The notes beneath the pieces were generated by a model. It did not search any database. It had not been told where the DNA came from and worked only from the letters and a program-made list of their open reading frames with translations. Below are positions 46,210 to 58,099 of a DNA stretch of 64,000 nt, in pieces (within the stretch, counting starts at the first letter, position 1; each line of letters begins with the position of its first letter). Made by a program: the position numbers and the translations under genes. Source of the stretch: Paratinospora sagittata (Eukaryota; Streptophyta; Magnoliopsida; Ranunculales; Menispermaceae); the NCBI GenBank assembly GCA_035771175.1, contig CM069607.1, forward strand, positions 22,080,001 to 22,144,000, read 5' to 3'.

Positions 46210-48030
46210 TTTCAAACCCACGACCTCGGTGAGACATTCTCCCATGGCCTCGGTGAGACAAGCTCAATCTCGCGATGCTCAGGGCACTCCACCCCAAGCT
46301 TGAAGACAACTGCTCTTTGCCTCTGTCTGTCTGTCTGTCTGTCGGGTATAAATCTTTGTTGTTTTAAATTTTGTTGTTAAAATGGTCCTCCAGACCTTTC
46401 AATACTTTAATACAAGAAAATTTGAAGATTAGAAGCTCAACATTAATGTCTTAACTGTGTGAGTTTGCTCTGTTTAGTCCCTTGTTTCACTTTCACTATG
46501 CGTTCTACACATCTCAGTACTTAGTTGATGCTTGCTTGTTTATGCTTTGCTATTTTACCTGATTATGTGATTGCAAAACTATTTCTGATGCATAACTATT
46601 TTGCTTTTATGAACATGATTATTTGTTATCATACTAAGGATGTCTTGCTCATCTTGATTCTAATAATTCCTGATAAATTTTATCATAATGAAATCTTATT
46701 ACGACTAATGCTATTATCTTTGTGATATCTTTCTTGAGGTTAATCACATATTTCTTCGTTATCTGTTCAGTATCTGGATCATCCATTTGTAAGTATCTGA
46801 TTTTATCTGACTATCTGTTCATCTTGAACTCCATGTGATCCTTGATCATATTATAGCTAGGCTATGCTTAACAATGTACCTCTGCCTATGCTAGTTCATA
46901 TCATGATCATGCTTACTTTAAATCATATCTATGCATGACTCATGAATATGCAAATGAATGTAGGCCATGCACACAACTTTGTATCATACGTCTATATCTC
47001 GTGAAAAGAAAATTGCCTACTCATGATTATCATCTTTTGACATTATCTCTTCACGACTTCTTGTATTTGATGCATCTTTTAATCTTACATCATAAATGCA
47101 TTAAACTCTTGAACATTTGATTTCTAATGATTGCATATGCTTCAAAATCGTTTTTCATTAGAATCAAACAATCTAGGCTATACTTCAATTGAAATTATTT
47201 GCCTAGTATTTGAGAATGAATATATGTTGCTGCTTGAATGATGTCTATGAAATTTAGCATATGTTCAATTTCTTTAGGCTTTGCCCTTCATTATAAATCT
47301 CCATATGCCTAAACTATGGAAAGTCCATGACTTTCCGCTCATAACACTGATGTTGCTCTTCAATAATAAATATTGTATACATCAATTGATTGTGATTTTT
47401 GATATCTAATAGATGCCATGTACTTCAAATTATAAACTTTGCATCTTATTAGAATCATAATAGCTAGACCTTGCTTAAATCATAAATTATTTTGCCTATG
47501 CTATAAGCATGCTTATGCTTGACTATTTACAAATTTTAAAGCATACTATGGGTTTGGCTTGGATTGATTATCAAATTTATATTTATGCCAAGCACCAAGA
47601 GAATAATTGCCCACGACTATGAGTCTCGACAATTCTTTCTCATTCCCCATGACTATGATTCTCGGCTACGCTAGTGTTTCAAAATCTTATAGCATATGAA
47701 TAAGTCACATTATTTCTCACTATGCTTAATGATAAGATCAGCTTCTCACGTGTCTAAACAATATAGTAGAACTTACGCATTCTCAGATACCTAACTATGA
47801 CACGTCGTCATAAATCATCTTGAGGATGAATGCACAAAGTAAGGGGTAGTCTCCATGTAAAGGGGAGCTTCGCTACTTTACTGCGCCACAAGGGGAGATC
47901 TTAGTCTTTTTTCTTCACCTTTTTTATGACATCAAAGGGGGAGAAGAAAAATAAGAGAATTAGATGGGGGAAAGAAATTCACATTGATCTTTTTGCTTAA
48001 TGCGCGTAATTTTTCGATTTGCTTGCCATC
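46210..48030 (+). other. Non-coding internal region of the SIRE-like element
   Basis: AT-rich with no domain-bearing frame. It contains a TCTG microsatellite (46320-46343). Purine-rich tracts near 47870-47970 (AAAGGGGAGCTTCG, AAAGGGGGAGAAGAA, AGATGGGGGAAAG) precede the true polypurine tract; several such tracts at the 3' end are characteristic of SIRE-type elements. Confidence 0.65.
46320..46343 (+). repeat. TCTG microsatellite
   Basis: Five to six TCTG units in a row. Confidence 0.9.
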
Positions 48031-48032
48031 AT

Positions 48033-48047
48033 CAAAAAAGGGGAGAT
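48033..48047 (+). other. Polypurine tract of the SIRE-like element
   Basis: CAAAAAAGGGGAGAT stands directly before the LTR start TGTTAATC. The preceding CATCAT is typical of SIRE-lineage 3' ends. Confidence 0.88.
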
Positions 48048-49126
48048 TGTTAATCTAAGCGGTTCATCACTTAGCACGTCCCTAAGTATACTTGATAAAG
48101 TATATTTTGATGGTCACAAGTGAAATCTCTTTCGGTGCTAACGAGCTATATTCAAGAACCTATCTCGGCACCTCAGGAAAGCAAAAAGCGAAAGAATGAT
48201 TCGATCAAGGAACTCAAGGTCATATCAGACGTTCAAGATTCATTCAATCAAAGGACTTCAAAGATCATATCCTAATTTCAAGATCACATCTCGAACGATT
48301 TGATCAAGCTTCAAGACTACATCCTTCGATCAACAATCAAGACATTCAACTCAAGCGCGAAGTTCATTGAAGGCCTCATAATGAAGAGTTGGATTTAAAG
48401 ATTATGAGAAAATGAGAAATACACAGTATTTAAGGTATATTATTCTCTAATCGATATTGCTCAAACATTTTCCAAAACCATGCCCAAATTTATTTACATG
48501 TTTGCATGTTTTGATCATACACTTTAGGTATTTCAAATGATTTAATTTTCTATGTTTCATTTGAAATTTACCGAGTTTTTATTTGTATTCATCGTATTTT
48601 TAATCGCGAGTCAAAATTGTGTTTCTAGAGTCTTTCAGGACGCTATGAGTTAGCAGCGCTCTCCTGAACTTAATTAGTTAGGACGCTGATGATTCATTAG
48701 GACGCTAATAGCATTCAAGGTTGAATTGAAATGATTAATCAAGATGCTTACTTGGTAGTACCTGCCTCACTATTAGTCAACCTATGAAGTTGTCTGGACG
48801 CTAACTCAGCATCAGCTTACTGAAAAATTTCTACGTTCTTCAAAGAATTTATCTTTGAGGAAGCTTATAGTTATAAGTTGAATAAACTATCAAGACGCTA
48901 CCTGGATAAGAGCGCTCTCACATTTGGGAATCAACTTAATAACTTTCAGGGCGTTAATTGTCCTTCAACGCACTTAGTTTTATTTTTTAAATGGCTTGAA
49001 ATGTCAGGACGCTTACATAATTGTAGCGCCCTCGTGTCGTGTCTTATGTTTTGAAAGGTAGGACGCTTACTCGAAATTGTAGCACCCTCACGCAGTTAAT
49101 TATTTTCAAACAAAACAGGACACTAA

Positions 49127-51208
49127 TGTTGAACCAATTATCCTCATGTTCCTTACGAGAATATGTCCCTAATATGAAAGATATTTTGATGATTACAAAC
49201 CACATTTTGTTTATGATATTACTGCACATATGGCATATCTAATCTTACTTGAAGGTTTCAAAGAATCAATGATGCATGGTGAACGTATTAAAGATCTTCT
49301 TGAAGACCATGATCATTTGAAGATGTTCGGTTGTATGATTAGATTATGATAGGTTGTAGGACCTTCTATGTCATATGATTCAGCAATATGCATGCTTGCA
49401 TGTTTTAATCGATCATTTGCATATTCGATTTAATATGGTTACATTATGTTTTATCGAGCTTTAATCGAGAAATCAAAAACCAATTTTATAAAGTATTTTA
49501 GGACGCTAATATTTTAGCAGCGCCCTCTTAGACTTGATGAGTCAGGACACTAATAAAATATTAGGACGCTCAAGGTTAAATTGAACTGATTAATAAGGAC
49601 GCTTACTTGTAAGAAGCGACCTTTCTTTTATCAACCATTGAGAATGTCAGGGCGCTGACTTAGTTTTAGCTTGTTGGAAGTTCTTTTTGTTTTTAAGTGA
49701 TTTCCATCTTTAAGGACGCTGATAGTTATAAGTTGAATAGACTATCAGGACGCTACTTGTGTAGGAGCGCCCTCATCTTTGGAATCAACTTAATAACCTT
49801 CAGGACACTTACTGTCCATCAGCAAACCTAACATCTTTTAAGTTTGTTTTAAAACTAATTTTAAATTTCAGGATGCTAACTCTTGAATAGCGCCCTCGTG
49901 TGTTTAATGTTTTGAAACAAAGCAGGACACTAATTGCGAATTAGCGTCCTCATGATTTGAGTCGTTTAAATCGTCAAAGTAAGTCAGGACGCTTACGACT
50001 TAGTCGATCCCTCACTTCAATGTTCAGCATAATGCTTATGCTCCATGAGCGCCCTCAAGGAACAAAACGACAAAAGTTGATATTATGCGCAAGGACGTTA
50101 ATTCAACAGATGTTACTGTTCTGACTATAGCACCATTTCTATTACTTTTTTCAGAACCGTACGAATACTTTTCAGAAATTTTCAGAATCGTACAACAACT
50201 TTTTCATAACTTTTTAAACATTTTAAAAACATGTCAGAACATTCTCTTTTCGTGAAAGGATAAGATGATTTAGTTGTTATCGCTGTAATGTGCATTGAGC
50301 TGAATCAATCCATTTCTGGAAAGAATGTATACGTTGTTGAAATAACCTAGAGCGTCCAAATCATCAAGTCCATTACACCTCTGTTATTCCTATATACACG
50401 TGTTGCCTTAGAGCAGAAAAACCACTGATGAAATACGAAAACTGGTATTCATTAAAAACGTATTAACAGTTTTCACTTGTGCCAAAACAATTTTTGAAAG
50501 TTAGTCGTCTTTCACTTGTGCTTGATATTACGATTTTTTGAAAGAAAAACTTCAAGTCTTCTGGATTGATTGAACTTCATCTTCATCATTTTGAAAATCC
50601 AATGAAGAAGACTAAAACTCTTTGAACCTATTTTCAACATAAACTTCATCATACATATTTTGCTGAATCTGTGATCACAAAAGGTTCAATGCAAAGCTTT
50701 GTAAGTATCACTTTGATTCTAAGTAAAGGGAATCATATCTCATCTTGTATTAGATTTGCAATGATTGGTTAGTCACTGGAAAAGAGTAAGTGTTGCTCGA
50801 AGTTGTAACATTCATTTCACACCCGGAAGTTGAGAAACGGTCTTCTCACACCCGAAAGTTGAGAAACAGTCTTCTCACACTCGTAAGCTGAAAAATGGTT
50901 CTCTCACACCCGTAAGTTGAGAAATGGTAGTTCTCACACCCATAAGTTGGGAAAGTGTACCGGTTTGATCTTCACCCGTAAGAAGGTCCATAGTGAAGTT
51001 TGAACAAATCTTAACAGAGGAGGTTAGGTAGTGGATGTAAGCGCGGCCGAACCACTATAAATCTTGCTTGCATTGTCCCATTTACATTTGTTGTATTTAA
51101 TTGCTATACTTTGTTTAATCTGTTTTCATTATTCAGCATAATTTTAACAAAGGTTAAAATCAGCTAAGTGTCCAATTCACCCCCCTTTTGAGCATATCTG
51201 GGCAAACA
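49127..51208 (+). mobile_element. SIRE-like solo LTR (subfamily 2), nested in the 3' LTR
   Basis: It starts TGTTGAACCAATTATCC and ends CATATCTGGGCAAACA, 2,082 bp, flanked by ACTAA (49122-49126) and TCTAA (51209-51213), one mismatch. TTTTGATGATTACAAAC near the start matches the other subfamilies. It holds GGACGCT/AGCGCCC hairpins (49499-50110), five tandem units of TTCTCACACCCGTAAGTTGA (50812-50960) and a TATA-like CACTATAAATC (about 51053). No coding capacity; the frame at 49039-49242 spans the junction. Confidence 0.87.
50812..50960 (+). repeat. Tandem 27-30 bp units before the solo-LTR TATA box
   Basis: Five units of TCTCACACCCGTAAGTTGAG plus AAACGGT with small changes. Each has TTCTCA and TGAGAA as inverted arms, so each unit can fold by itself. 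They end about 95 bp before CACTATAAATC. Confidence 0.85.
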
Positions 51209-51937
51209 TCTAACTGTGTTTCAGCGCCCTCAGGGTTGAGTAACTTTTGTAACAAAAAACGTCAAGACGCTTATGAGTTAGTAGTGCCCTTACTTCACTA
51301 TTCAGCAGGACGCTTGTACATAATGAGCGCCCTCAAGGAACAAAACGACAAAGTTGATATTATGTGTCAGGACACTGATTACGAAATTAGTATGCTAATT
51401 CAACAACCGTCACCGTTCTAACAAGTACAATAAATCAGTCTACTATTTTAGAACGGATCTTTGCACAGAGTCCTTTCCAGATTTATCAGAGATCTTCTCT
51501 GTAAAAGAGAAACAGTTCTTCCTTATCCCGCAAAAGGAAAACGGTTCTTCCTTATCCAGCAAAAGGAAAACGGTTCTTCCTTATCCGATAAAAGGAATAT
51601 GGGTTTTTTCCTTATCCCGAAAAAAAAAATACGGTTCATCCTCAACTCGTAAAAGGATAAGTTTGCCTTTAATTTGAAAAAGGGTAGTTGTAATGGTTTG
51701 ATTCTCACCCGTAAGAGAATCAGTTAGTGGATTTAGAAAATCCTAATCGGGAGATTAGGTAGTGGACGTAGGCTTGGCCAAACCACTATAAATACCAGTG
51801 TGTTTTACGTTATGCATTTTGCTTTAAGGTTAATATGTGCATTTAGTTCTAATGTACCTTTGTATATCACTAAGTCATTAGAAAAGTTTCAAATTGACTA
51901 TCACACCCAATTCACCTCCCTCTTGTGTGCACCAACA

Positions 51938-52215
51938 TATATATATATATTAAAACAAAATTGAAAACCCCGACGACGTGCCATGTCCCGCCACGAGACA
52001 TGTGCGGAGGCATGTGCCAGCCCAAGTGTCTTGGGCACTTGGGTGTTTTTTTTCATATAAACAAGGTGATGGTTTGGATATTTCACAACCTGACTTCCAC
52101 TCCCCTTTCTATCGTGTTATACACTGTAGTTTTAGTTTTTTTTGGTGTATTTTGAGCTTTAAACACAGTTTTTCATAAAAATAAATAAAAAATAACTAGT
52201 GTTTTCAAAGAGAAA
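51938..52215 (+). other. Unassigned sequence between the SIRE-like element and the next ORF
   Basis: A TA run follows the LTR end, then a GC-richer block (51965-52045) with CCACGAGACATGTGCGG. The frames on both strands here (51901-52178) are short and resemble nothing I know. Probably the leader of the following retroelement ORF. Confidence 0.4.
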
Positions 52216-53618
52216 GATGGAAATGGAACAATGACCTTCAAGATCTAAGAAAAGCAAGGTGAATCAAGTCCCACTCATGTATCGTAAAGTGGAAACCATG
52301 AGGGAGATTCTTTTTCCACCATCATACTTCCCAGATGTCCACGATAGGTTGAAAGCACCAAAGTGGTACAACGTCATTAAAATTGAAGGTTTTATCCTCT
52401 AAACTCCTACTAGGCAATTTTACGCTAATATGCATGTAGAAAATTTCAATAGTTTGAGAGATGCCCCTTCTATCATGACAATGGTGAATAATGTACAGAT
52501 CAACCTAAACATATCTCGGCTCTCAAGTCTCTTGAGAATACCAATGGAAGGACCAATTTGTGACCTTTACTATGAGGCCGACACTCGAACAGTGGTCCCA
52601 AAAACTAGAACTATACTCCTATATCTCACTGAAACATCTAGACACCCGACTGCTCCAATTCCCACAAATGCATTTTAGGATGAGTATCAGGGCCTATGCC
52701 AAATTGTGATGCACCACATTCTTCCACAAAGGAAGAAGAGGGCCAATCTGACTAAGGAACGGTGACTGCTTGTTTATTGTTTGATGCAGAACATATCCCT
52801 CAATCTCCCATTTATCTTGCTTAGACATATGGCTAACATTGTACACAATCAAGTCAATGAAAGTGTTACAACGTCTAGGTGTACAATTTAACCCCACAGA
52901 GGGACCTGTGCCTTTTTTTGGAGCAATTAGTAAGGTCATCTAAGGCCAAGGGTAGCAAACATCTGGTAGAGCATGTCGAGTCAAGCTCGAATGACGACAA
53001 CGACTTCAATTTTCCCAATGACGCTGGGAACGCTTCAAAATTTCAGCATGATGATGCCCAGAGGAGCCACACGAAAACGTCCCTGACAACGTTTTCGACA
53101 GTCCATCAGTGACCCAGGAGGAATTCACCCGACTTATGGGTGAACCCCTCCTAGGAGAACTTGAGGAGCGACAGAACCTCTCGCCACCATGATTTTTTCC
53201 TCCTCCTTCCCCTTCTTCTTCTTCCTCAGCGCAGCCTACATTCGAGATCGAACGCTTCAAGCAAGAGATCTTGGTTGCAATCAAGGCATGTGACGAGCAC
53301 AACCTCGGAAGGCACAACGCAATGGCAAAAAACGTCAAGGACAGCAACACCAAACTTGACAAGTACATTACTGACATCATGACCTTTCAAGCCTATGACT
53401 TCAATCAAAGTGTGTCACAGGTAGGGTCCCAACCATTCTTTGTTCCTACGAAGAATCTAGGATAGTCCTCCCAGACCTTCCAGCCCACACCTCAACTGCC
53501 CAACACCGCCCTAATGGGGTGGGTACTTTCACAGTTGGACGACAAGTCTGGAAACTTCGTCACCCAATTTCTCGACGACGATGACACGTTAGTAAGCAAT
53601 TACTTTGCTAATCCTTGA
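52216..53618 (+). pseudogene. Retroelement ORF like 'putative plant transposon protein', plus-strand copy
   Basis: From about 52216 the frame reads on through PLMYRKVETMREILFPP, then FYANMHVENFNSLRDAP, MVNNVQINLNISRLSSLLRI, a block with HHILPQRKKRANLTKE (about 52710) and LPFILLRHMANIVHNQVNE, then an acidic and a Ser/Pro-rich part and a coil-like FKQEILVAIKACDEH segment (about 53250), stopping TGA at 53616-53618. The order (RQFYANM, LSxLLxIP, HHILP, ER..LVYCL) recalls the PF20167-type domain and parallels the minus-strand copy at 26560-32654. In-frame stops (about 52400, 52677, 52762, 52890, 52942, 53190) and small shifts break it. Assignment is from memory of the family. Confidence 0.62.
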
Positions 53619-54190
53619 ATTTACTAACCGTCATCATATTTTTGCCAGCTTGCCTCATTTCTTTTAATGTTTACTTTTCTTGAAAAAAAAATTAAACTTT
53701 TGTAAAGAGCTTGCATAAACTACAAAAAGAAAAAAAAAACTTCATGTCGGATTTTCATTAGAAACTTAGGCAACTGTTGAGTGATTATTTGTTTGTTAAG
53801 AGTATGATTGATAGGCGAACTTGCTCTGTTGTATTTCTATACTATCAATGAGTTTGCGGTGGTATAGGACACGTCAAACCCACTAGATATTGGGAAAACC
53901 TCGGGAACCAAGGTAGCCTATGACCTGTGTGTAGCAATTCGACTTAGAGACCAGACTTTACTTCTAGCATCATTAGGTTTCCTTGGAATGAGACTTCGGA
54001 ACCCAAAGGATAAATGTTACCATGCTCTACTGATACCCTCAACTAGACCACGTCCCTTATCACCAAGTTCACACGGAATGGGATGGATGAATTTGGAGGG
54101 TAATAGGAATCGTTAGGTCATGGAGATAAGTGAGCATAGTTAACTTAGATTCTCAACATATAGATCTTAAGAGATAACACGAGGATAAGA
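53619..54190. other. Unassigned stretch, no gene
   Basis: Non-coding sequence after the plus-strand ORF. It includes an A-rich run (about 53722-53742). No LTR end or domain was recognised. Confidence 0.5.
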
Positions 54191-54477
54191 CTAGAAACCT
54201 ATGGCTAGTACTAATGTTGAAAAAAAACTCGAATTACTTTTGAAAATAGCTAAAAGAATTTGAAGAACAAACTTTGAAAGCATAAACTTTAGTAAACTAT
54301 TAAGTTTTTCAAAACAAATAGAAGTACGAAGCAATAATATATCTAGACTCCTCCTTTCCACTACATAAAATGTGGGTGAGTGGACAGAACCGGAATCTTC
54401 CCTCTCTTGGTCAAACAAATCAGGGAGAGAGGGAAGTGTACGGGTAGGTAGCGGTGGTCGAGGAAGAAGATTACCTC

Positions 54478-56531
54478 ATCAGGATGGCTGCCAAGTGTGC
54501 CATCCTATTTGGACTGGTGGCTCCCGAATTTTCCAATTAAAACGTTTAGCCTGGTCGGGTGTTGGGATCAGCGTGCACCTAGGTATGACTACCATTGCAG
54601 GAGGAAGTGGTGCAGTGCGTGGATTTTGGAAGGTGGGCAGCGGATAACATACAACCTTCCATGTTGTTTGATGTACGCGCAAACCTTGTCGTAAGTTTGC
54701 AAATTTTGCGTCCTTAGGATTCGGCGCCAAATGAGAGTTCTAGCGTGGGTTGTGCACAAGGGTCCATGAACGTTCTATACTAGCAGAGGAAGACCTTAAT
54801 CGTGAGTATTTTGATTCGTAAGTGTACAAATATCAAGTTATATTATACCGAGGTGAGTCGGGTTATCGTCCATAGGGAAAGTGAATTCTACTGATAATAA
54901 TTCCCAAAACTACAATGATTTTGATTTTATCTAGGTGATCAAATTGGAGTGATTCAATGGGAAAATTGCAAAGTAAGTAAAAACAAGCAAAACTAAGCAC
55001 AATATAATGAAAATTGGTGAGAAAATCAATAGATCTATAGTTCTAGAGTTTAGATCTCACTATGTTGTCTCTTGTGATCTCTAATAATTGTGTTATTGAA
55101 CTAATTGCTGGAACTTATAAATCATGAATCCTAACCCATCCAAATCCCTCTCTCGAGTGTCAATTTGAACATCAACCCCTAAAATATCAATTCCCTCTCT
55201 CGAGCGCAAATCAATAGATTAAGAATGCATTAAGATTTATTAATTCATTTTAAATGATTTCAATGGGTTCCATAGGTCTCTCGACTCGATACAACTAACC
55301 GAGGTCACAATGCCCTTGATCCAATTCGATAACACCTCTCTCGAACATAAGAAACCAAATCTAAGTTCATTCAAAGAGTGATTAGCAATTTGAAAGCATT
55401 AATCATGGAGAATTGCAAATAAACCTAGAAAATTGCTCAAAAACACAAAAACAATAATCCAATCACAAGATCAAACATAGATCAATCAAAACTCTAGATT
55501 ATCAATTTAGTTCATAACCAATTCCATGGATACAAGATAGAGATTCAAAGAGGAAATCATTGAAACAAGTTCTAATTGAAAGAATAAGTAGAGAAACCCC
55601 CTTCCCAGGTGAGAAATTCCATTCTTCTTCAAGGTTCAAACTTGCAACTCTTTCCTCTCTAAGTTTTTTTTTCGTGCTTCCATTTCTTTCAAACCTTAGC
55701 CGTCCTTGTTATCCTCTCTATTCTCCCTCTCATTCCTCTTATATGATAGCCCTTTAAGTGTAGAAAGAGTAGAAAAAAAGGGCATCCAGTTCCGTGTTGT
55801 ATAGCCCAAGATATTGCAAAAATACAAAAATCGCACAAAACTGATTTCGTAACGGCGCCTCGGCCAGAGTGTGAAATGCACACTTTTCTACATTTTCTTC
55901 ATATATTTGTACTTGGTCATTCTTCCAACTTGTTGTGCAATGCCTTGGGACTTTTTCTCCATCTTTTATGCCTAGTTTCATCCCTGTAAAGCTCTTTATT
56001 CTCTTACAAAACAAAACACAAACTCACAAGTAAGTGATCTCCATTAATTATATATTAAAAATCTAAATGCAAATATGTATTAATATGCAAAATATGAGAT
56101 TTATCAATATGAAAATGCAACTAATAATTTAAGGAAAAATTCTCAAAAATCATGATTATTTTCCTAAACTAATCTAATGCATGTTATTCATGGAAACACC
56201 TAAAACTAACCTTTAAAACTCAATAAAACACCTAAATGAATCTAAATACAACTAAATATGCAAATCATGCACAAAACAACTAAAACTAAACAAATGCACC
56301 TAAAAATCTCACAAATTGACATGGAAAATACTAACTAAAATTCAACTTATCAGACCTCGACGAAAAAGAAGACTCTGAGTGAGTGGGACTTTGTGCCGAA
56401 GGATTTGAGTTCTGTTCATCTTCACTTAGATCTACTGGGGCAGAATCTACGACCTGATTTGAAGAGATCGAGTTTAGACTGTGCTTGGAAGGGTCAGAGC
56501 CGAAGTCTATTGAATCATCGTTGTCAGACAT
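54478..56531 (-). pseudogene. Unrecognised ORF, split by TGATAA copy E
   Basis: On the minus strand it starts MSDNDDSIDFGSDPS at 56531 and is acidic and serine-rich to 56358. After copy E the frame resumes at 54796 (SSASIERSWTLVHNP), passes one in-frame TAG, and continues through a distinctive section (PNPKDAKFANLRQGLRVHQ, WKVVCYPLPTFQNPRTAPLP, VVIPRCTLIPTPDQAKRFNW, IGWHTWQPS) to a stop near 54478. The rejoined length is about 165 codons, plus possible extension to 54190. The single TAG could be CAG changed by one C-to-T step. I do not recognise the family. The retroelement setting suggests a gag-like or accessory ORF, but a host gene cannot be excluded. Confidence 0.5.
54797..56352 (-). mobile_element. 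TGATAA-family solo LTR, copy E (1,556 bp)
   Basis: On the minus strand it starts TGATAAGTTGAATTTTAG and ends ACTCACGATTA, flanked by a perfect 5-bp duplication GACCT (54792-54796 and 56353-56357). It carries the family landmarks in reverse: CGAGGTGAGTCGGGTTATCG (54851-54870), CTCTCTCGAG repeats (55150-55205) and a GC motif GTAACGGCGCCTCGGCC (55850-55866). Short frames inside (55560-56014) are not genes. Confidence 0.9.
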
Positions 56532-56583
56532 CTGCACAAAGCCAAAACAAGCAACCAAGAGTATGGAATAAGTGATATGCAAT

Positions 56584-58094
56584 TGGTCGTGAATATTTCT
56601 TATCGCAAGTGCACAACCGTCAAGTAATAATATAGTCCAAGGTGAGTTAGCTAATCGTCCTTTGGGAAAGTGAATTTTACTATTAATGCCCAAAACTACT
56701 ATGAATTTGATTTTATCTAGGTGATCAAAATGGGATGATTTAATTGCTGAAATTAAAACTAACTAAAATTAAGACTAATTAACGCAAATAAACTGAGAAT
56801 AGGAGAAAAACCATTGAATGGGGATGATTAGAGAGTTGATCTCACTATGTTGTCTCATATGGGTTTCAAAAGATCATGCTATTGAGTTAATTCTTAGGTT
56901 TATAAATCATGAATCCTAACTTATTCAAACCCTTCTCTCGAATGTATTTCGAATACCTATACTTCAACGATTAATTCCCTCTCTCGAGTGCAAATTAATT
57001 GATCAAGCATGCATTAAAATCTGGGATTCATTTTCAAGTAAGATTTGTAGGTCTCTCGACTCAATACAAACTCCCTAGGTTACAATTTACTTGTTCAAAT
57101 TCGATAAAACCTCTCTCGAGTGTAAGAGATCAAATCTAAAATCATTCAACAAGTGGCCAACAAAATTGAAAGCATTAAGCATGGAAAATTGTAAATAAAC
57201 CCATCAAATTACTCAACAACACATAAACAATGATAATCAACCCATAGAATTCAACATAGATCAATCAACTTCTCTATTAAAAACTTAGCTCAAATTCAAA
57301 TTCATGGAAACAAGCTAGATTAGAAGTAAAATGGAAGAAAACCCCCTTTACAAGTGAGAATCCCTTCTTCTTGTTCTCCAATACTTGCAACTCCTCTTCT
57401 TCTTCAACCTTTCTCTTACCCCTCTAAACTCTCTCTAACCCTAATTAAGAAAATGCAATTCAATGTGCTAGAATGAGATATATTGACCTAATAAAACCCT
57501 AAAACGAGTTATCTACACAAGTGGGTGAACAAGACCAAAATGGGCACAAAAATCTCACAAAAATTGCAACTTTCCCTTTTTGGGGTTCACCGGTGCCGCG
57601 ACGCCCACCCACTATCTCGGCATCTCTTGTTTCACGCACCTGGGGGTCGCGGCGCCCTGTCATGGGTCTAGTGCATTTTGCACTTGTGTTGGCTTATGGA
57701 CTTGGCCGTTTTCCTGACTTTTTGGACTTCTTTTCTTCATCTTTTCTTCACTTTTTGCCCATGTTCTTGACCTCATTTTAGCACCATTTGAACCTTGTTT
57801 CAACTAACTTAAAGCTCTTTATTTACCTACAAAACAAAGTATAAACCAAGTATAAATTCTATGCAATTAATCAAACAGTTAAACTATAATGAAATGCACT
57901 CAAAGTATATGATTTCTATGATATTAACATGTATCAAAAAGTGTTTTATTCATGATAAAAACCTAAGATAAAACCTAAATGAACTTAAAACAACTAAGTA
58001 TACTAATCATGCAAAAATGACTAAAAACTAACTATATGAACCTAAAAATCTAACAAATTAACATGCAAAACACTAACCAAAACTCAACTTATCA
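56584..58094 (-). mobile_element. TGATAA-family solo LTR, copy F (1,511 bp)
   Basis: On the minus strand it starts TGATAAGTTGAGTTTTGG and ends ATTCACGACCA, flanked by a perfect duplication GCAAT (56579-56583 and 58095-58099). The GC motif GGTGCCGCGACGCC (about 57593-57605) and GGTCGCGGCGCC (57645-57656) lies upstream of the leader. It is inserted about 50 bp before the start of the unrecognised minus-strand ORF. Confidence 0.9.
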
Positions 58095-58099
58095 GCAAT

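Larger units (their letters stand above)
42664..51937 (+). mobile_element. Non-autonomous SIRE-like copia element with both LTRs
   Basis: 5' LTR 42664-45417, primer-binding site 45420-45431, internal region 45432-48047, 3' LTR 48048-51937 (interrupted). The polypurine end CATCATCAAAAAAGGGGAGA followed by TGTTAATC, the initiator tRNA-Met site and the C-rich LTR end AATTCACCCCCCTCTTGGG are the pattern of the SIRE/Maximus lineage. Only about 2.6 kb lies between the LTRs and no pol domain was found there, so the element depends on others. The flanks TAAAT and TATAT are low-complexity; a 5-bp duplication with one mismatch is possible. Confidence 0.88.
48048..51937 (+). repeat. 3' LTR of the SIRE-like element, with nested solo LTR and a 1-kb deletion
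   Basis: It starts TGTTAATCTAAGCGG and ends GTGTGCACCAACA. The solo LTR at 49127-51208 interrupts it. Compared with the 5' LTR it lacks about 1.0 kb, equal to about 43997-45012 of that LTR: TTATCAGAGATCTTCTCT passes straight into GTAAAAGAGAAAC at about 51498. Without insertion and duplication it is about 1.8 kb. Confidence 0.87.

Noticed and set aside
53006..53380. Minus-strand open frame of 124 codons overlapping 53161-53382 plus
   Set aside because: Shadow of the plus-strand retroelement ORF; the plus strand has the coherent order of features.
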